Part shown: one piece after another, positions 44,795 to 53,133 of the stretch | Layout of the letters: each line of letters begins with the position of its first letter | How positions within the stretch are numbered: the first letter of the stretch is position 1 | Source of the DNA: Pseudomonas fluorescens HK44 | Lineage (GTDB): Bacteria; Pseudomonadota; Gammaproteobacteria; Pseudomonadales; Pseudomonadaceae | Length of the DNA stretch: 64,000 bases | Assembly (NCBI RefSeq): GCF_000217955.3 | Contig: NZ_AFOY02000004.1 | Coordinates: 372,001 to 436,000 of the forward strand | Direction of reading: 5' to 3' | Translations under genes and position numbers: made by a program | The notes under the pieces: model-generated | The model's database searches: none | What the model saw: the letters and a program-made list of their open reading frames with translations, nothing else | Told to the model about the DNA's origin: nothing

Positions 44795-44810
44795 TTAATG
44801 TCAATATATT
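44795..44810. promoter_or_regulatory. Degenerate copy of the cluster operator
   Basis: TTAATGTCAATATATT differs from the palindrome at 33330-33345 at four of 16 positions and is followed by the same GTCTTTGT. It lies about 50 bases upstream of the aliA-like remnant. It may still bind the MarR protein weakly. Confidence 0.45.
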
Positions 44811-45078
44811 GTCTTTGTTTTTGTGCGTGCAGTCCGAAGCTATTCCGTTGCACGAGTGGAGAGGGCGTTTGGGACGGCTCCTGCATTGAAGCATTCAAAA
44901 AAGGGGGGGAGAGGCGAAGGGGCGATGTTGAGGACTTATCAGATTGGGTAGTCCGGGAGAGTTCGCTTGCAACCGCTGTCTCGAATTTGGCGGAGTACCT
45001 ACTGGATTATTGGGGCGACTCGAATATCAACCTACGCGTGAGCCGAAGGTGCATTATGACTTTTGAAAGGGATGGGAG

Positions 45079-45293
45079 TGACCGCTTCTGGCCGATTCTG
45101 TTGAAAAAGTCAGCTTCGGTTTCCACGGCAGAAAAGTACGCGTCTGAGATTGAAATCTGTGTTCTGCGCAGAAGGTTCAGGGCTCAGATTTCACGTAGCG
45201 GCGTGCAAAAATGCGTTTTCAACGCTCAATGCACTGGTCGTCAGGCTAGGGCGACTTTTTCAACAGAATCGGCCGTTCTCTGCCGGTCGTCAC
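45079..45293. mobile_element. MITE-like element, copy 2
   Basis: About 215 bases. The inverted ends at 45090-45111 and 45253-45274 pair perfectly over 22 bases (core GATTCTGTTGAAAAAGTC). Short outer matches GTGAC/GTCAC may mark the real termini. Orientation and interior agree with the copy at 5528-5740, differing at scattered positions. No coding capacity for a transposase. Confidence 0.68.
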
Positions 45294-45305
45294 TACGGCG
45301 TGTGC

Positions 45306-45397
45306 TGGTCAAGTCGAATGCAAACGGTTGGTCAGCACGGATGCAATTGACTGGTCAGGTCCAATGCAAATGGGTGGTCAAACCCATGCAATTACGC
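45306..45397 (+). repeat. Four tandem 23-bp repeats
   Basis: Units start at 45306, 45329, 45352 and 45375, each with TGGTCA then ATGCAA at a near-fixed distance (TGGTCA-N6/7-ATGCAA). The strict period suggests a protein-binding array. Multiple end repeats of this kind occur in IS21-type elements, so it may be the surviving end of one. No transposase gene is next to it. Confidence 0.7.
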
Positions 45398-45513
45398 AGC
45401 GGCAGACACGATGGCCAAGGATAGAGATTTCAGGTGCGATCAGCGCTTGGGCGAAAAGATGGAGGCAGGCGAGCCGTTGATGGAACAGGCGGTGCAAACG
45501 TTACGCCGATACC

Positions 45514-45642
45514 ATGAAGCGCAATATCTCGATCTACTACGCCGAACACAAACTGCTGCCCGGCAAGACGCGGGCGTTCGTGGATTTCATCATCGAGCAG
45601 TTTGCCGAGCAGCAATTGGCGCAGCGGTTCAGCGCCGTTTGA
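45514..45642 (+). pseudogene. LysR-family regulator, C-terminal remnant
   Basis: The frame reads YYAEHKLLPGKTRAFVDFII then EQFAEQQLAQRFSAV and a stop. LPGKTRAFVDF is the standard ending of LysR effector domains. Upstream the frame has no further match, so only about 40 codons survive. It abuts the tandem repeats, which may have mediated loss of the rest. Confidence 0.7.
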
Positions 45643-45678
45643 GCTTGGCGCAGGACCGAGGTGCTGCCATCGCGGGCA

Positions 45679-45762
45679 AGCCACGCTCCCCCATGGGATC
45701 TCCATTGATTGCACATTTTGCATACGACACGGAGCTGATGTGGGAGCGTGGCTCCCACAGGG
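45679..45762. repeat. Degenerate REP pair
   Basis: CAAGCCACGCTCCC on the left and TGTGGGAGCGTGGCTCCCAC on the right can pair and resemble the Pseudomonas REP motif seen elsewhere in the window (TGTGGGAGCGxGCxTGCTCGC). It stands just downstream of cysH, where it may act as a transcript end. Confidence 0.5.
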
Positions 45763-45782
45763 GGGATTTTGCAGGGCGGGGA

Positions 45783-46517
45783 TCAGGCTTTCTGGATGAT
45801 GTTGCCCGCGTGCAAGCCGCATTCTTTCTGCGTGGCTTCTTCCCACCACCAGCGACCTTCGCGCTCGTGCTGGTTTGGCAGCACCGGGCGGGTGCACGGT
45901 TCACAGCCAATGCTGATGAAGCCGCGCTCATGCAGGCTGTTGTACGGCAGCTCCAGCATGCGGATATAGCCCCAGATCTCTTCGCTGGTCATTTGTGCCA
46001 GCGGGTTGAATTTGTACAGGGTGCGCTCTGGCGTCGAGAACGCGCTGTCGATTTCCAGTACGGCAACCTGACTGCGGGTGCCCGGGCTCTGGTCGCGGCG
46101 CTGGCCGGTGGCCCAGGCGCTGACGGTAGACAGCTTGCGGCGCAGCGGTTCGATCTTGCGGATGCCGCAGCATTCGCCATGACCATCCTTGTAGAAGCTG
46201 AACAGGCCTTTTTCCTTGACGAACGGTTCGAGCTTTGTATGGTCCGGGGAGACCAGTTCAATCTCGATCTTGTAGTGCTCGCGCACCTGATCGATGAAGC
46301 GATAGGTTTCCGGATGCAGGCGTCCGGTGTCCAGGCTGAAGACTTTGACGTTCTTGTTGATCTTCCAGGCCATGTCCACCAGCACCACGTCTTCGGCGCC
46401 GCTGAAGGAGATCCACAGGTCGTCCCCGAACTCGGCAAAGGCGAGTTTGAGAATGTCCTGGGCGGATTTGTTGGCATAGGTCGCGGCGAGTTCAGTGACG
46501 TCGAACGATGGGCTCAT
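45783..46517 (-). CDS. cysH: Adenylyl-sulfate (APS) reductase
   Basis: A 244-residue enzyme that reduces activated sulfate to sulfite in cysteine synthesis. The PP-loop is [20 protein letters not shown]. The iron-sulfur cysteines are in [12 protein letters not shown] and [13 protein letters not shown], and the catalytic Cys is in [11 protein letters not shown]. The CC and CxxC pairs mark the 4Fe-4S APS-reductase type found in Pseudomonas rather than the E. coli PAPS reductase. Divergent from thrH. Confidence 0.93.
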   Translation of the reverse strand: MSPSFDVTELAATYANKSAQDILKLAFAEFGDDLWISFSGAEDVVLVDMAWKINKNVKVFSLDTGRLHPETYRFIDQVREHYKIEIELVSPDHTKLEPFVKEKGLFSFYKDGHGECCGIRKIEPLRRKLSTVSAWATGQRRDQSPGTRSQVAVLEIDSAFSTPERTLYKFNPLAQMTSEEIWGYIRMLELPYNSLHERGFISIGCEPCTRPVLPNQHEREGRWWWEEATQKECGLHAGNIIQKA

Positions 46518-46691
46518 CAGGGCGGTTTCCTACAGGTCGGTGGCGCTAAGCGCTCTATATAGTGGCGATGGTAGCAAAAACCCGAGGCGACAGGGGCGCT
46601 CGTCTGCGTTGCGTCGGTCGGTACGACTCGCTAGAGTTTGGCAGTCCTTTTGCTCGCTCAACTCAATAATCAGTACAAATGGGAGTGTCTT

Positions 46692-47309
46692 GTGGAAATT
46701 GCCTGTCTCGATCTGGAAGGTGTATTGGTCCCGGAAATCTGGATCGCCTTTGCCGAAAAAACCGGGATTGAATCCCTCAAGGCAACTACCCGGGATATTC
46801 CCGATTACGACGTGCTGATGCAGCAGCGCTTGCGCATCCTCGACGAACACGGCCTGAAGCTGTCCGACATTCAGGAAGTGATCGCCACCCTGAAGCCACT
46901 CGACGGTGCCATCGAGTTCGTCAACTGGCTGCGCGAGCGGTTCCAGGTGGTGATTCTTTCTGACACGTTCTACGAGTTTTCCCAGCCGCTGATGCGTCAA
47001 CTGGGCTTCCCGACCTTGCTTTGCCATCGTCTGATTACGGATGACACGGGGCGGGTGACGGGCTATCAACTGCGTCAGAAAGATCCCAAGCGTCAGTCGG
47101 TATTGTCCTTCAAGAGCCTCTACTATCGGGTGATTGCCGCCGGTGATTCGTACAACGACACCAGCATGCTGGGCGAGGCGGACGCCGGGATCCTGTTCCA
47201 CGCGCCAGACAACGTGATTCGCGAGTTCCCGCAGTTTCCGGCGGTGCACAGCTTTGCCGAGCTGAAGCAGGAGTTTCTCAAAGCTTCAAACCGTGATTTG
47301 AGTTTGTAA
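46692..47309 (+). CDS. thrH: Phosphoserine phosphatase/homoserine phosphotransferase
   Basis: A 205-residue HAD enzyme that removes phosphate from phosphoserine and can move it to homoserine. Motif I is CLDLEGVLVPEIW, motif II VVILSDTFYEF, the Lys region KRQSVLSFKSLYYRVIAAGD and motif IV AGDSYNDTSML. It starts with GTG at 46692, which gives exactly the ThrH family length. An upstream ATG at 46638 would add 18 unrelated residues. Confidence 0.9.
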   Translation: MEIACLDLEGVLVPEIWIAFAEKTGIESLKATTRDIPDYDVLMQQRLRILDEHGLKLSDIQEVIATLKPLDGAIEFVNWLRERFQVVILSDTFYEFSQPLMRQLGFPTLLCHRLITDDTGRVTGYQLRQKDPKRQSVLSFKSLYYRVIAAGDSYNDTSMLGEADAGILFHAPDNVIREFPQFPAVHSFAELKQEFLKASNRDLSL

Positions 47310-47318
47310 GTGAACACT

Positions 47319-47460
47319 GTGGCGAGGGAGCTTGCTCCCGCCGGCCGGTCCGCGCTCGGGCGTAGCAGTCGTAAACCAGTACACGCGAACTTTCTGAAGA
47401 TTCGCGGCGTCAGGTTTTGGGGGCGCTCCGCTCCCCAGCGGGAGCAAGCTCCCTCGCCAC
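47319..47460. repeat. REPIN downstream of thrH
   Basis: 142 bases whose ends are perfect 22-bp inverted repeats (GTGGCGAGGGAGCTTGCTCC at the left). The interior (CCGGCCGGTCCGCGCTCGGG) is shared with the copy at 48928-49070, so both derive from one REPIN type. Non-coding, between the convergent thrH and pabB genes. Confidence 0.85.
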
Positions 47461-47472
47461 AACAGCCATGCA

Positions 47473-48816
47473 TCAGAGGTTTTGCAGGGTTTCGAGCAAC
47501 ACCTTCACCTTCGTGATGGACTCCTGATACTCGGCCTGCCAGTCCGAATCGGCGACGATCCCGCCGCCGCCCCAGCAGCAGACCTGACCATCCTTGACCA
47601 GCAAGCTGCGGATGGCGATCGAGCTGTCCATTTCCCCGCGTACATCCAGATACAGTAACGAGCCGCAGTACAAACCACGACGGGTGGGTTCCAGCTCGTC
47701 GATGATTTGCATGGCGCGGATTTTCGGCGCGCCAGTGATCGAGCCACCAGGGAAGCTGCCGGCGATCAGGTCCAGGGCATCCTTGTTGTCAGCCAATTCG
47801 CCAGTGACGCTGCTCACCAGGTGATGCACGTTCGGGTAGCTTTCCAGGCTGAACAACTCGGGCACGCGCACTGAGCCAATGCGGCAGGTGCGGCCCAGAT
47901 CGTTGCGCAACAGGTCGACGATCATCAGGTTTTCCGCACGATCCTTGGGGCTGGCCAGCAATTCGGTGGCGTTGGCCGCGTCTTCGTCGGCGTTCTGACC
48001 GCGCGGGCGAGTGCCTTTGATCGGGCGGGTTTCCACGTGGCCTTTGCTGACTTTGACGAAACGCTCTGGCGACAGGCTCAGCACCGCGCCGCCGTCGGGC
48101 AAACTCTGGAAACCAGAGAACGGCGTTGGGCAGGCTGCCCGCAGCGCGCAATACGCGGTCCACGGATCGCCTTGGCATTGTGCGCGAAAGCGCTGTGCGA
48201 AATTGACCTGATAGCAGTCGCCGGCCTGGATGTACTGCTGGATACGCACAAACGCCTGCTGATAGTCGCTGGCGCTGAGGTCGGGGCTCATGGCGCCGCT
48301 CAGGGTGAACGGTGCAGTCGCTGCAGTCGTGGGCTGGCTGAACAGCTGGATCAGACGCTGGCGCTCGGTGTCGATCAGGTTGGGATGGAACACCAGCTGA
48401 CTGCTGCCGATCAGGTGATCGCTGATCAGTGCCCAGTCATACAGACCGAAGCGCGCGTCGGGCAGTTGCAGGTCATCGTGAGCCTGGGAGGGCAGGGCCT
48501 CCAGGTGACGGCCGAAATCGTAACTGAGGTAGCCGATCAAGCCACCTGCGAACGGTAATTCGTAGGGGGCAGGAATCGCTGCATCGCCGAGCCGGGCCAG
48601 CGTGGCGCGCAGGCGTTGCAGGAAAGCACCGCCAGTTTCGTCAGGCGATACCGCCAGTGTTGCCAGTGGCCAGGCGCTGAGTACGTCATAGCGTCCGCGC
48701 TCGGCATTCGGCCGGCCGCTGTCGAGCAGCACGCTGCCCGGGGCATGACGAATCGCCGCGAAATACTCGGCGGGGTTGGCGCGATAGGGAAGCGGGTATA
48801 CGGAGCAGGTCAACAT
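47473..48816 (-). CDS. pabB: Aminodeoxychorismate synthase component I
   Basis: A 447-residue chorismate-using enzyme for p-aminobenzoate and folate synthesis. The C-terminal catalytic domain has YQVNFAQRFRAQCQGDPWTA, FVKVSKGHVETRPIKGTRPR (the lysine of PIKGT that marks PabB rather than TrpE), ENLMIVDLLRNDLGRTCRIG and GSFPGGSITGAPKIRAMQII. The N-terminal subdomain begins MLTCSVYPLPYRANPAEYFA. Complete, and flanked on both sides by REPIN copies. Confidence 0.92.
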   Translation of the reverse strand: MLTCSVYPLPYRANPAEYFAAIRHAPGSVLLDSGRPNAERGRYDVLSAWPLATLAVSPDETGGAFLQRLRATLARLGDAAIPAPYELPFAGGLIGYLSYDFGRHLEALPSQAHDDLQLPDARFGLYDWALISDHLIGSSQLVFHPNLIDTERQRLIQLFSQPTTAATAPFTLSGAMSPDLSASDYQQAFVRIQQYIQAGDCYQVNFAQRFRAQCQGDPWTAYCALRAACPTPFSGFQSLPDGGAVLSLSPERFVKVSKGHVETRPIKGTRPRGQNADEDAANATELLASPKDRAENLMIVDLLRNDLGRTCRIGSVRVPELFSLESYPNVHHLVSSVTGELADNKDALDLIAGSFPGGSITGAPKIRAMQIIDELEPTRRGLYCGSLLYLDVRGEMDSSIAIRSLLVKDGQVCCWGGGGIVADSDWQAEYQESITKVKVLLETLQNL

Positions 48817-48927
48817 GGGCGGGGCAGATCAGCCATCGAGGCGGGGTGGCGATTGTAGTCCTCTGCGGGATTTGCTCCTAGAGGGGATGTGGGGAAGAGA
48901 TACATCATGTACGGCTGCGCAAACCCT

Positions 48928-49070
48928 GTGGCGAGGGAGCAAGCTCCCGCCGGCCGGTCCGCGCTCGGGCGAAGCAGCCGTAAAACCGGCACATGTGTTC
49001 TGCTTGTAAGGTTGCGTTGTCAGGTTTTAGGGCCGCTTCGCGCCCCAGCGGGAGCAAGCTCCCTCGCCAC
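48928..49070. repeat. REPIN upstream of pabB
   Basis: 143 bases, with the same ends (GTGGCGAGGGAGCAAGCTCC ... GGAGCAAGCTCCCTCGCCAC) and much of the same interior as the copy at 47319-47460, in the same orientation. The two copies frame pabB and are alignable along their length. Confidence 0.85.
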
Positions 49071-49076
49071 AAAGGC

Positions 49077-50063
49077 TTAGTCTTCAGCCGAGGGGATATT
49101 CCCGAACATGTGCTGAACAAACTCCACGCGCTCCTGCGGCGTTTCGGTAATCCCTCTGGCCTTCAGCTCTTCCAGGCGTGCCTCGACGGCATGAGTACGG
49201 GTGGTCAACCCGCAATCATTGGCGATCTGAATGTTCAGCCCGGGCCTCGCGTTGAGTTCGAGAATCAGCGGACCTTTTTCCTGGTCCAGCACCATGTCGA
49301 CACCGATGTAGCCCAGGCCGCACAGCTCATAACAGCTGGCGGCAAGTTTCATGAAACCGTCCCAGTAGGGCAGTTGCACGTCATCCACCGCGTTAGTGGT
49401 ATCCGGGTGCTTGGCGATGATGCGGTTCATCCAGGTGCCACGCAGCGTCAGGCCGGTGGCCAGGTCGACACCGACACCGATAGCGCCCTGGTGCAGGTTG
49501 GCCTTGCCGCTGGACTGCCGGGTGGGCAAACGCAGCATGGCCATCACCGGGTAGCCCATCAGCACGATGATGCGGATGTCCGGCACGCCTTCATAGCTGA
49601 TGCTTTTGAAGATCTGGTCGGGAATCACCCGGTATTCGATCAGTGCGCGGTCGCGGTGACCGCCCAGGGAATACAGGCCGGTCAGTATGCTGGATATCTG
49701 GTGCTCGATTTCTTCATGGCTGATGATCCTTCCGGAAACCGTGCGGTACTGGCCCTCGAAACGGTCGGCGATCACCAGGATGCCGTCACCGCCGGCACCT
49801 TGCGCCGGTTTGATCACGAAGTCGTTGTGGTTGCCGATGATTTCGCCGAGCTTTTCGATTTCTTTCTCGGTGGAGATCACGCCGTACATCTCCGGCACGT
49901 GAATGCCGGCCTTGATCGCGCGTTCCTTGGTGATGATCTTGTCATCGACAATCGGGTACAGGCTGCGCTTGTTGTACTTGAGTACGTAGTCAGCGTTGCG
50001 CCGATTGATGCCCATGATGCCCCGGGCGTGCAGGGCCTTCCAGGTCTTCCAGAAACCGAACAT
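49077..50063 (-). CDS. ATP-grasp alpha-L-glutamate ligase-like protein
   Basis: A 328-residue protein of the RimK-related ATP-grasp group. YVLKYNKRSLYPIVDDKIIT opens the domain, DFVIKPAQGAGGDGILVIAD is the nucleotide-grasp loop, and LGYIGVDMVLDQEKGPLILE with LNARPGLNIQIANDCGL form the metal site. It would join an amino acid such as glutamate to a protein or peptide. Third gene of a coupled trio: its ATG overlaps the TAA of the gene before it (TAATG). Confidence 0.83.
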   Translation of the reverse strand: MFGFWKTWKALHARGIMGINRRNADYVLKYNKRSLYPIVDDKIITKERAIKAGIHVPEMYGVISTEKEIEKLGEIIGNHNDFVIKPAQGAGGDGILVIADRFEGQYRTVSGRIISHEEIEHQISSILTGLYSLGGHRDRALIEYRVIPDQIFKSISYEGVPDIRIIVLMGYPVMAMLRLPTRQSSGKANLHQGAIGVGVDLATGLTLRGTWMNRIIAKHPDTTNAVDDVQLPYWDGFMKLAASCYELCGLGYIGVDMVLDQEKGPLILELNARPGLNIQIANDCGLTTRTHAVEARLEELKARGITETPQERVEFVQHMFGNIPSAED

Positions 50064-51601
50064 TACGAATCGGCCTTGACGAAGGCTTTGAAGCGCATGA
50101 GCTCAGTCAGGCGATAGCCGCGATAGCGCCCCATGGCCAGCATGAAGCCCACCAGGATCAACAGGATCGCCGGGAAGGTGAACACAAAATAAATCAGTTC
50201 CGGAATGCTCATGATCAGGTGTCCCAGAGAGGCGGCGAACAGCGTACCTATCGCGACTTTCAACGCATGCCCGGCGCCGCGTTCTTCCCAGGTGATCGAC
50301 AGGCGTTCGATGGTCATGGTCAGAATCACCATCGGGAACAGCGCCACCGACAGCCCGCGTTCCAGCCCCAGTTTATGGCTGAACAGGCTGATGGCGGCAA
50401 TCAGCACCACAACGAAGGTCAGCACCACCGACAGCCTCGGGAGCATTTGCAGCTTCAGGTGCTCAAGGTAGGAGCGCAGCGACAGCCCCAGCGCCGTGAT
50501 CACTGTAAACAGCGTAATGCCGAAACCCAACCCGGTTTCGCGAAAGGCCAGGGCAACCAGCACCGGGGTAAAGGTGCCGAGGGTCTGCAAGCCGATCAGG
50601 TTGCGCAGGATCAGGATAACCAGCACGCCGATCGGGATCATCACCATGATCATGAAGGTTTGCTGGGTTTGCAGCGGCAAGCCGTACAGCGAGTAATCAA
50701 GAAAGCTGGCGTCGGTGTTTTCGTCGGTCAGCTTGGCCAGGCGAATGGCGTTCATTTCGCTGTTGTTCAGGCTGAAGGTGACGTTGGCCTTCTTGCCGCC
50801 CTCGACGGTGATCAGGTTGTCATCGCCGGTCCACCACAGCAGGCGATCGGTGGGCAGGCCTTGCTCGCCGGTTTCCGGGTTGAAGTACAGCCAGTCAGTG
50901 CCATTGAAGCTGCGCAGCCAGAGTTCCGGGGTTTGCGGTTGATCGGCGACCAGGTGGATGGTGTGGACCTTTTCCATCGGTACGTGGGCAATGGACAGCA
51001 GCAACTCGACGATTTTCGCTTTGTGCGCCGGTGACGGATCGCCGGCCAGCAGCAGTTTTGCGTTGTCGTCATTGGCGTTGTTGACGCGTTTGATCGCTTC
51101 GCCGATGAAGGTCTCGACGTCGGCCGAGTGCTGGCGAATCGGGGCGAGCAGGGCATCGGCGGCGACTTTCTCCGGGCCTTCGACGGCGATGCTGTCGCGG
51201 AAGGTCGGGCCTTTGACTTTGGATTTTTCACCGGTGTAGCGCTTGGTCAGCACCAGGCGGTAGTAAAGCGTCTGGTTGCCCTTGGCCCGACGTGCCGACC
51301 AGGTGACCTTGCGGTTGCCGTCGACGCGATTGACCGCAACGCCATAATTGTTGGAGATAAAGCTTTCATTGAGGCTGACATAGTCGCGGCTCAGCGGTGG
51401 CACGAACATCTGGATCTTGACCGGGTCCTTGGCACTGGCGACGAACTCGACCTTGGCGTCGATGTTCCACAAATCGTCGGTGGCGTCTTCGGTCACCGGA
51501 ATGCCCAACACGAAAATCTGATAGGCCGTCACTGAAAGGCCCAGCACCACCAATAGGGTGATCAGGATTTTCAGGTGGAGGGTAAGGGAGCGCATGGGCA
51601 T
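50063..51601 (-). CDS. Inactive transglutaminase-like protein with 7 membrane helices
   Basis: A 512-residue membrane protein. One N-terminal helix (LITLLVVLGLSVTAYQIFVL), then a periplasmic transglutaminase-fold region without an obvious Cys-His-Asp triad, then seven hydrophobic helices at the C-terminus (for example TFMIMVMIPIGVLVILILRN and PAILLILVGFMLAMGRYRGY). This architecture is known as inactive transglutaminase fused to 7TM. It sits between the protease-like and ATP-grasp genes with one-base overlaps at both ends, so the three proteins are made together. Confidence 0.83.
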   Translation of the reverse strand: MPMRSLTLHLKILITLLVVLGLSVTAYQIFVLGIPVTEDATDDLWNIDAKVEFVASAKDPVKIQMFVPPLSRDYVSLNESFISNNYGVAVNRVDGNRKVTWSARRAKGNQTLYYRLVLTKRYTGEKSKVKGPTFRDSIAVEGPEKVAADALLAPIRQHSADVETFIGEAIKRVNNANDDNAKLLLAGDPSPAHKAKIVELLLSIAHVPMEKVHTIHLVADQPQTPELWLRSFNGTDWLYFNPETGEQGLPTDRLLWWTGDDNLITVEGGKKANVTFSLNNSEMNAIRLAKLTDENTDASFLDYSLYGLPLQTQQTFMIMVMIPIGVLVILILRNLIGLQTLGTFTPVLVALAFRETGLGFGITLFTVITALGLSLRSYLEHLKLQMLPRLSVVLTFVVVLIAAISLFSHKLGLERGLSVALFPMVILTMTIERLSITWEERGAGHALKVAIGTLFAASLGHLIMSIPELIYFVFTFPAILLILVGFMLAMGRYRGYRLTELMRFKAFVKADS

Positions 51602-52140
51602 TACTCTGCGGTATGAGCGTCGACGGCGCAGGCGGGTTTGCCAGCAGCGTATTTAAGACTCGGGTCGACCAGCGCATCAAAGCGTTTCAAGGCTTCGGAA
51701 CCGATCAGGAGCGGGTATTGGAATGCACTTCGGTCGGTCAGGTTCACTTCTATGCTGCGCAGCGCCGTGCCCATGCAGACGTCCAGCTCAATCACCGGGC
51801 GAGCGGTGTACTGCTTGCCTTCCTCGGGATCGAAGTCGCCAGCGCGGCGTTTGATTTTGCTCACGCGTGCCAAAGGGCGCTCGATCGGGTGCGAGTGGGC
51901 GGTGTCGATGGCCAGATAAAAGCGCACCCACGATTCGCCATTGCGTTTGAAGCGCTTGATATCACGGGCGCTGAGGGAGGCGGTTTTGGCCCCGGTGTCG
52001 AGTTTGGCTGCGACTTCCAGGTCGATCCCTGCCAGCTGCGCGTATTCGTTGAGACCGTACACAGTCTTTTCGCCCCCGATAGCGAGACCTGGCAGGCAGA
52101 GGAGTAGACAGATCAACAGGGTGAAGGGCTTGAGTCTCAT
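51601..52140 (-). CDS. Retropepsin-like (putative ATP-dependent zinc protease) protein
   Basis: A 179-residue exported protein. Signal peptide MRLKPFTLLICLLLCLPGLA. The mature part has the aspartic-protease-like motif AKLDTGAKTASLSA and PLLIGSEALKRFDALVDPS, typical of the family named putative ATP-dependent zinc protease, a retropepsin fold. Homologous trios in pseudomonads have been linked to osmotic stress tolerance, as I recall, but that is not shown here. First gene of the trio. Confidence 0.8.
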   Translation of the reverse strand: MRLKPFTLLICLLLCLPGLAIGGEKTVYGLNEYAQLAGIDLEVAAKLDTGAKTASLSARDIKRFKRNGESWVRFYLAIDTAHSHPIERPLARVSKIKRRAGDFDPEEGKQYTARPVIELDVCMGTALRSIEVNLTDRSAFQYPLLIGSEALKRFDALVDPSLKYAAGKPACAVDAHTAE

Positions 52141-52325
52141 AGATCCTGGCGCGGTGCCGTCCGTTCTTCAGTTCAAGGCGACTGGCATTGCTGCACAAGC
52201 TCCTTCTCGTGCCTGCCATAAAAAGATGACAGACAAATGCGGGCGGCATTCTAGCACGGTGGTTTTATGGCGCCAGCCGCGGGTCTGTCCTTTACTTAGG
52301 TTTTACCTAAGGCGTTTATTAGACG

Positions 52326-52337
52326 ATTGTCGACAAT
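52326..52337. promoter_or_regulatory. Palindromic operator upstream of the prp regulator
   Basis: ATTGTCGACAAT is a perfect 12-base palindrome 73 bases before the start codon of the GntR gene. TGTCGACA-type sites are usual for FadR-branch GntR regulators. A second TGTCGACAAT lies at 52401-52410. Confidence 0.65.
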
Positions 52338-52400
52338 AGATCTATTTCCTTTGACTGATTGCGCGATATTGGTTAGTTTTTGCCGCATTGGCTTACGAGG

Positions 52401-52410
52401 TGTCGACAAT
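52401..52410. promoter_or_regulatory. Second operator copy next to the regulator start
   Basis: TGTCGACAAT directly precedes the ATG at 52411 and repeats ten bases of the upstream palindrome. Binding here would block transcription or translation of the regulator and, through it, the prp operon. Confidence 0.55.
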
Positions 52411-53133
52411 ATGCTGGATCAACTTGATCCCCCTGTGATGGCGTCAGACGATTCGGAAACCCTTTCCGAAAACGTCTTCCGACGTATTCAGGCGGCCATC
52501 GTCAAAGGTGAAATCGCCCCGGGCAGCAAGATCTCCGAGCCTGAATTGGCGCGCACTTACGGCATCAGCCGCGGGCCGTTGCGCGAGGCGATCCATCGTC
52601 TGGAAGGTCAGCGCCTGCTGGTTCGCGTCCCGCACGTGGGGGCCAGGGTGGTGTCGCTGAGTCACGCCGAACTGCTTGAGCTCTACGAAATTCGCGAGTC
52701 CCTGGAAGGCATGGCCTGTCGTCTGGCTGCCGAGCGCATGACCACCGAAGAAATCGATGAGTTGCGTCAGGTGCTGGAAACCCACGAGCGCGATGCGGCG
52801 TTTCAGGCCGGTGTCGGCTATTACCAGCAGGAAGGTGATTTCGACTTTCATTACCGAATCATTCAAGGCAGCGGCAACCGCACGCTGACGCAAATGCTCT
52901 GCGGCGAGCTGTACCAGCTGGTGCGCATGTACCGCATTCAGTTTTCCGCCACGCCCAATCGGCCGCGCCAGGCGTTCGCCGAGCACCACCGGATTCTCGA
53001 TGCCATCGCCGACCGTGACGGTGAATTGGCCGAGTTGTTGATGCGTCGTCACATCGGCGCTTCAAAACGCAATATCGCCCGTCACTATCAGGACGGTGCC
53101 CATCAGACAGCCACTCCACGAGGTGAGTCATGA
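52411..53133 (+). CDS. GntR-family (FCD type) regulator of the prp operon
   Basis: A 240-residue regulator. The N-terminal winged helix is [20 protein letters not shown] and [20 protein letters not shown]. The FCD effector domain follows with [20 protein letters not shown] and the metal-type residues of DFHYRIIQ and [13 protein letters not shown]. It is the first gene of the methylcitrate operon and overlaps prpB by 4 bases (ATGA), so it controls its own synthesis. The probable ligand is 2-methylcitrate or a related acid. The frame is open from 52327, but the ATG at 52411 fits the family. Confidence 0.87.
   Translation: MLDQLDPPVMASDDSETLSENVFRRIQAAIVKGEIAPGSKISEPELARTYGISRGPLREAIHRLEGQRLLVRVPHVGARVVSLSHAELLELYEIRESLEGMACRLAAERMTTEEIDELRQVLETHERDAAFQAGVGYYQQEGDFDFHYRIIQGSGNRTLTQMLCGELYQLVRMYRIQFSATPNRPRQAFAEHHRILDAIADRDGELAELLMRRHIGASKRNIARHYQDGAHQTATPRGES

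Larger units (their letters stand above)
44811..45513. other. Gene-free scar region
   Basis: About 700 bases without a credible gene between the aliA-like remnant and the LysR tail. It contains the second MITE-like copy (45079-45293) and four 23-bp tandem repeats (45306-45397). Sequence 44870-45078 has an open frame on the plus strand with no recognisable similarity. Confidence 0.5.

Noticed and set aside
45306..45397. CRISPR array
   Set aside because: The 23-base units are contiguous without unique spacers, so the array is a tandem repeat and not a CRISPR. No cas gene is present anywhere in the window.
45411..46562. A 383-codon plus-strand frame across cysH
   Set aside because: It is antisense to cysH. 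Its first 30 codons look no more gene-like than the rest, and no ribosome-binding site precedes it.
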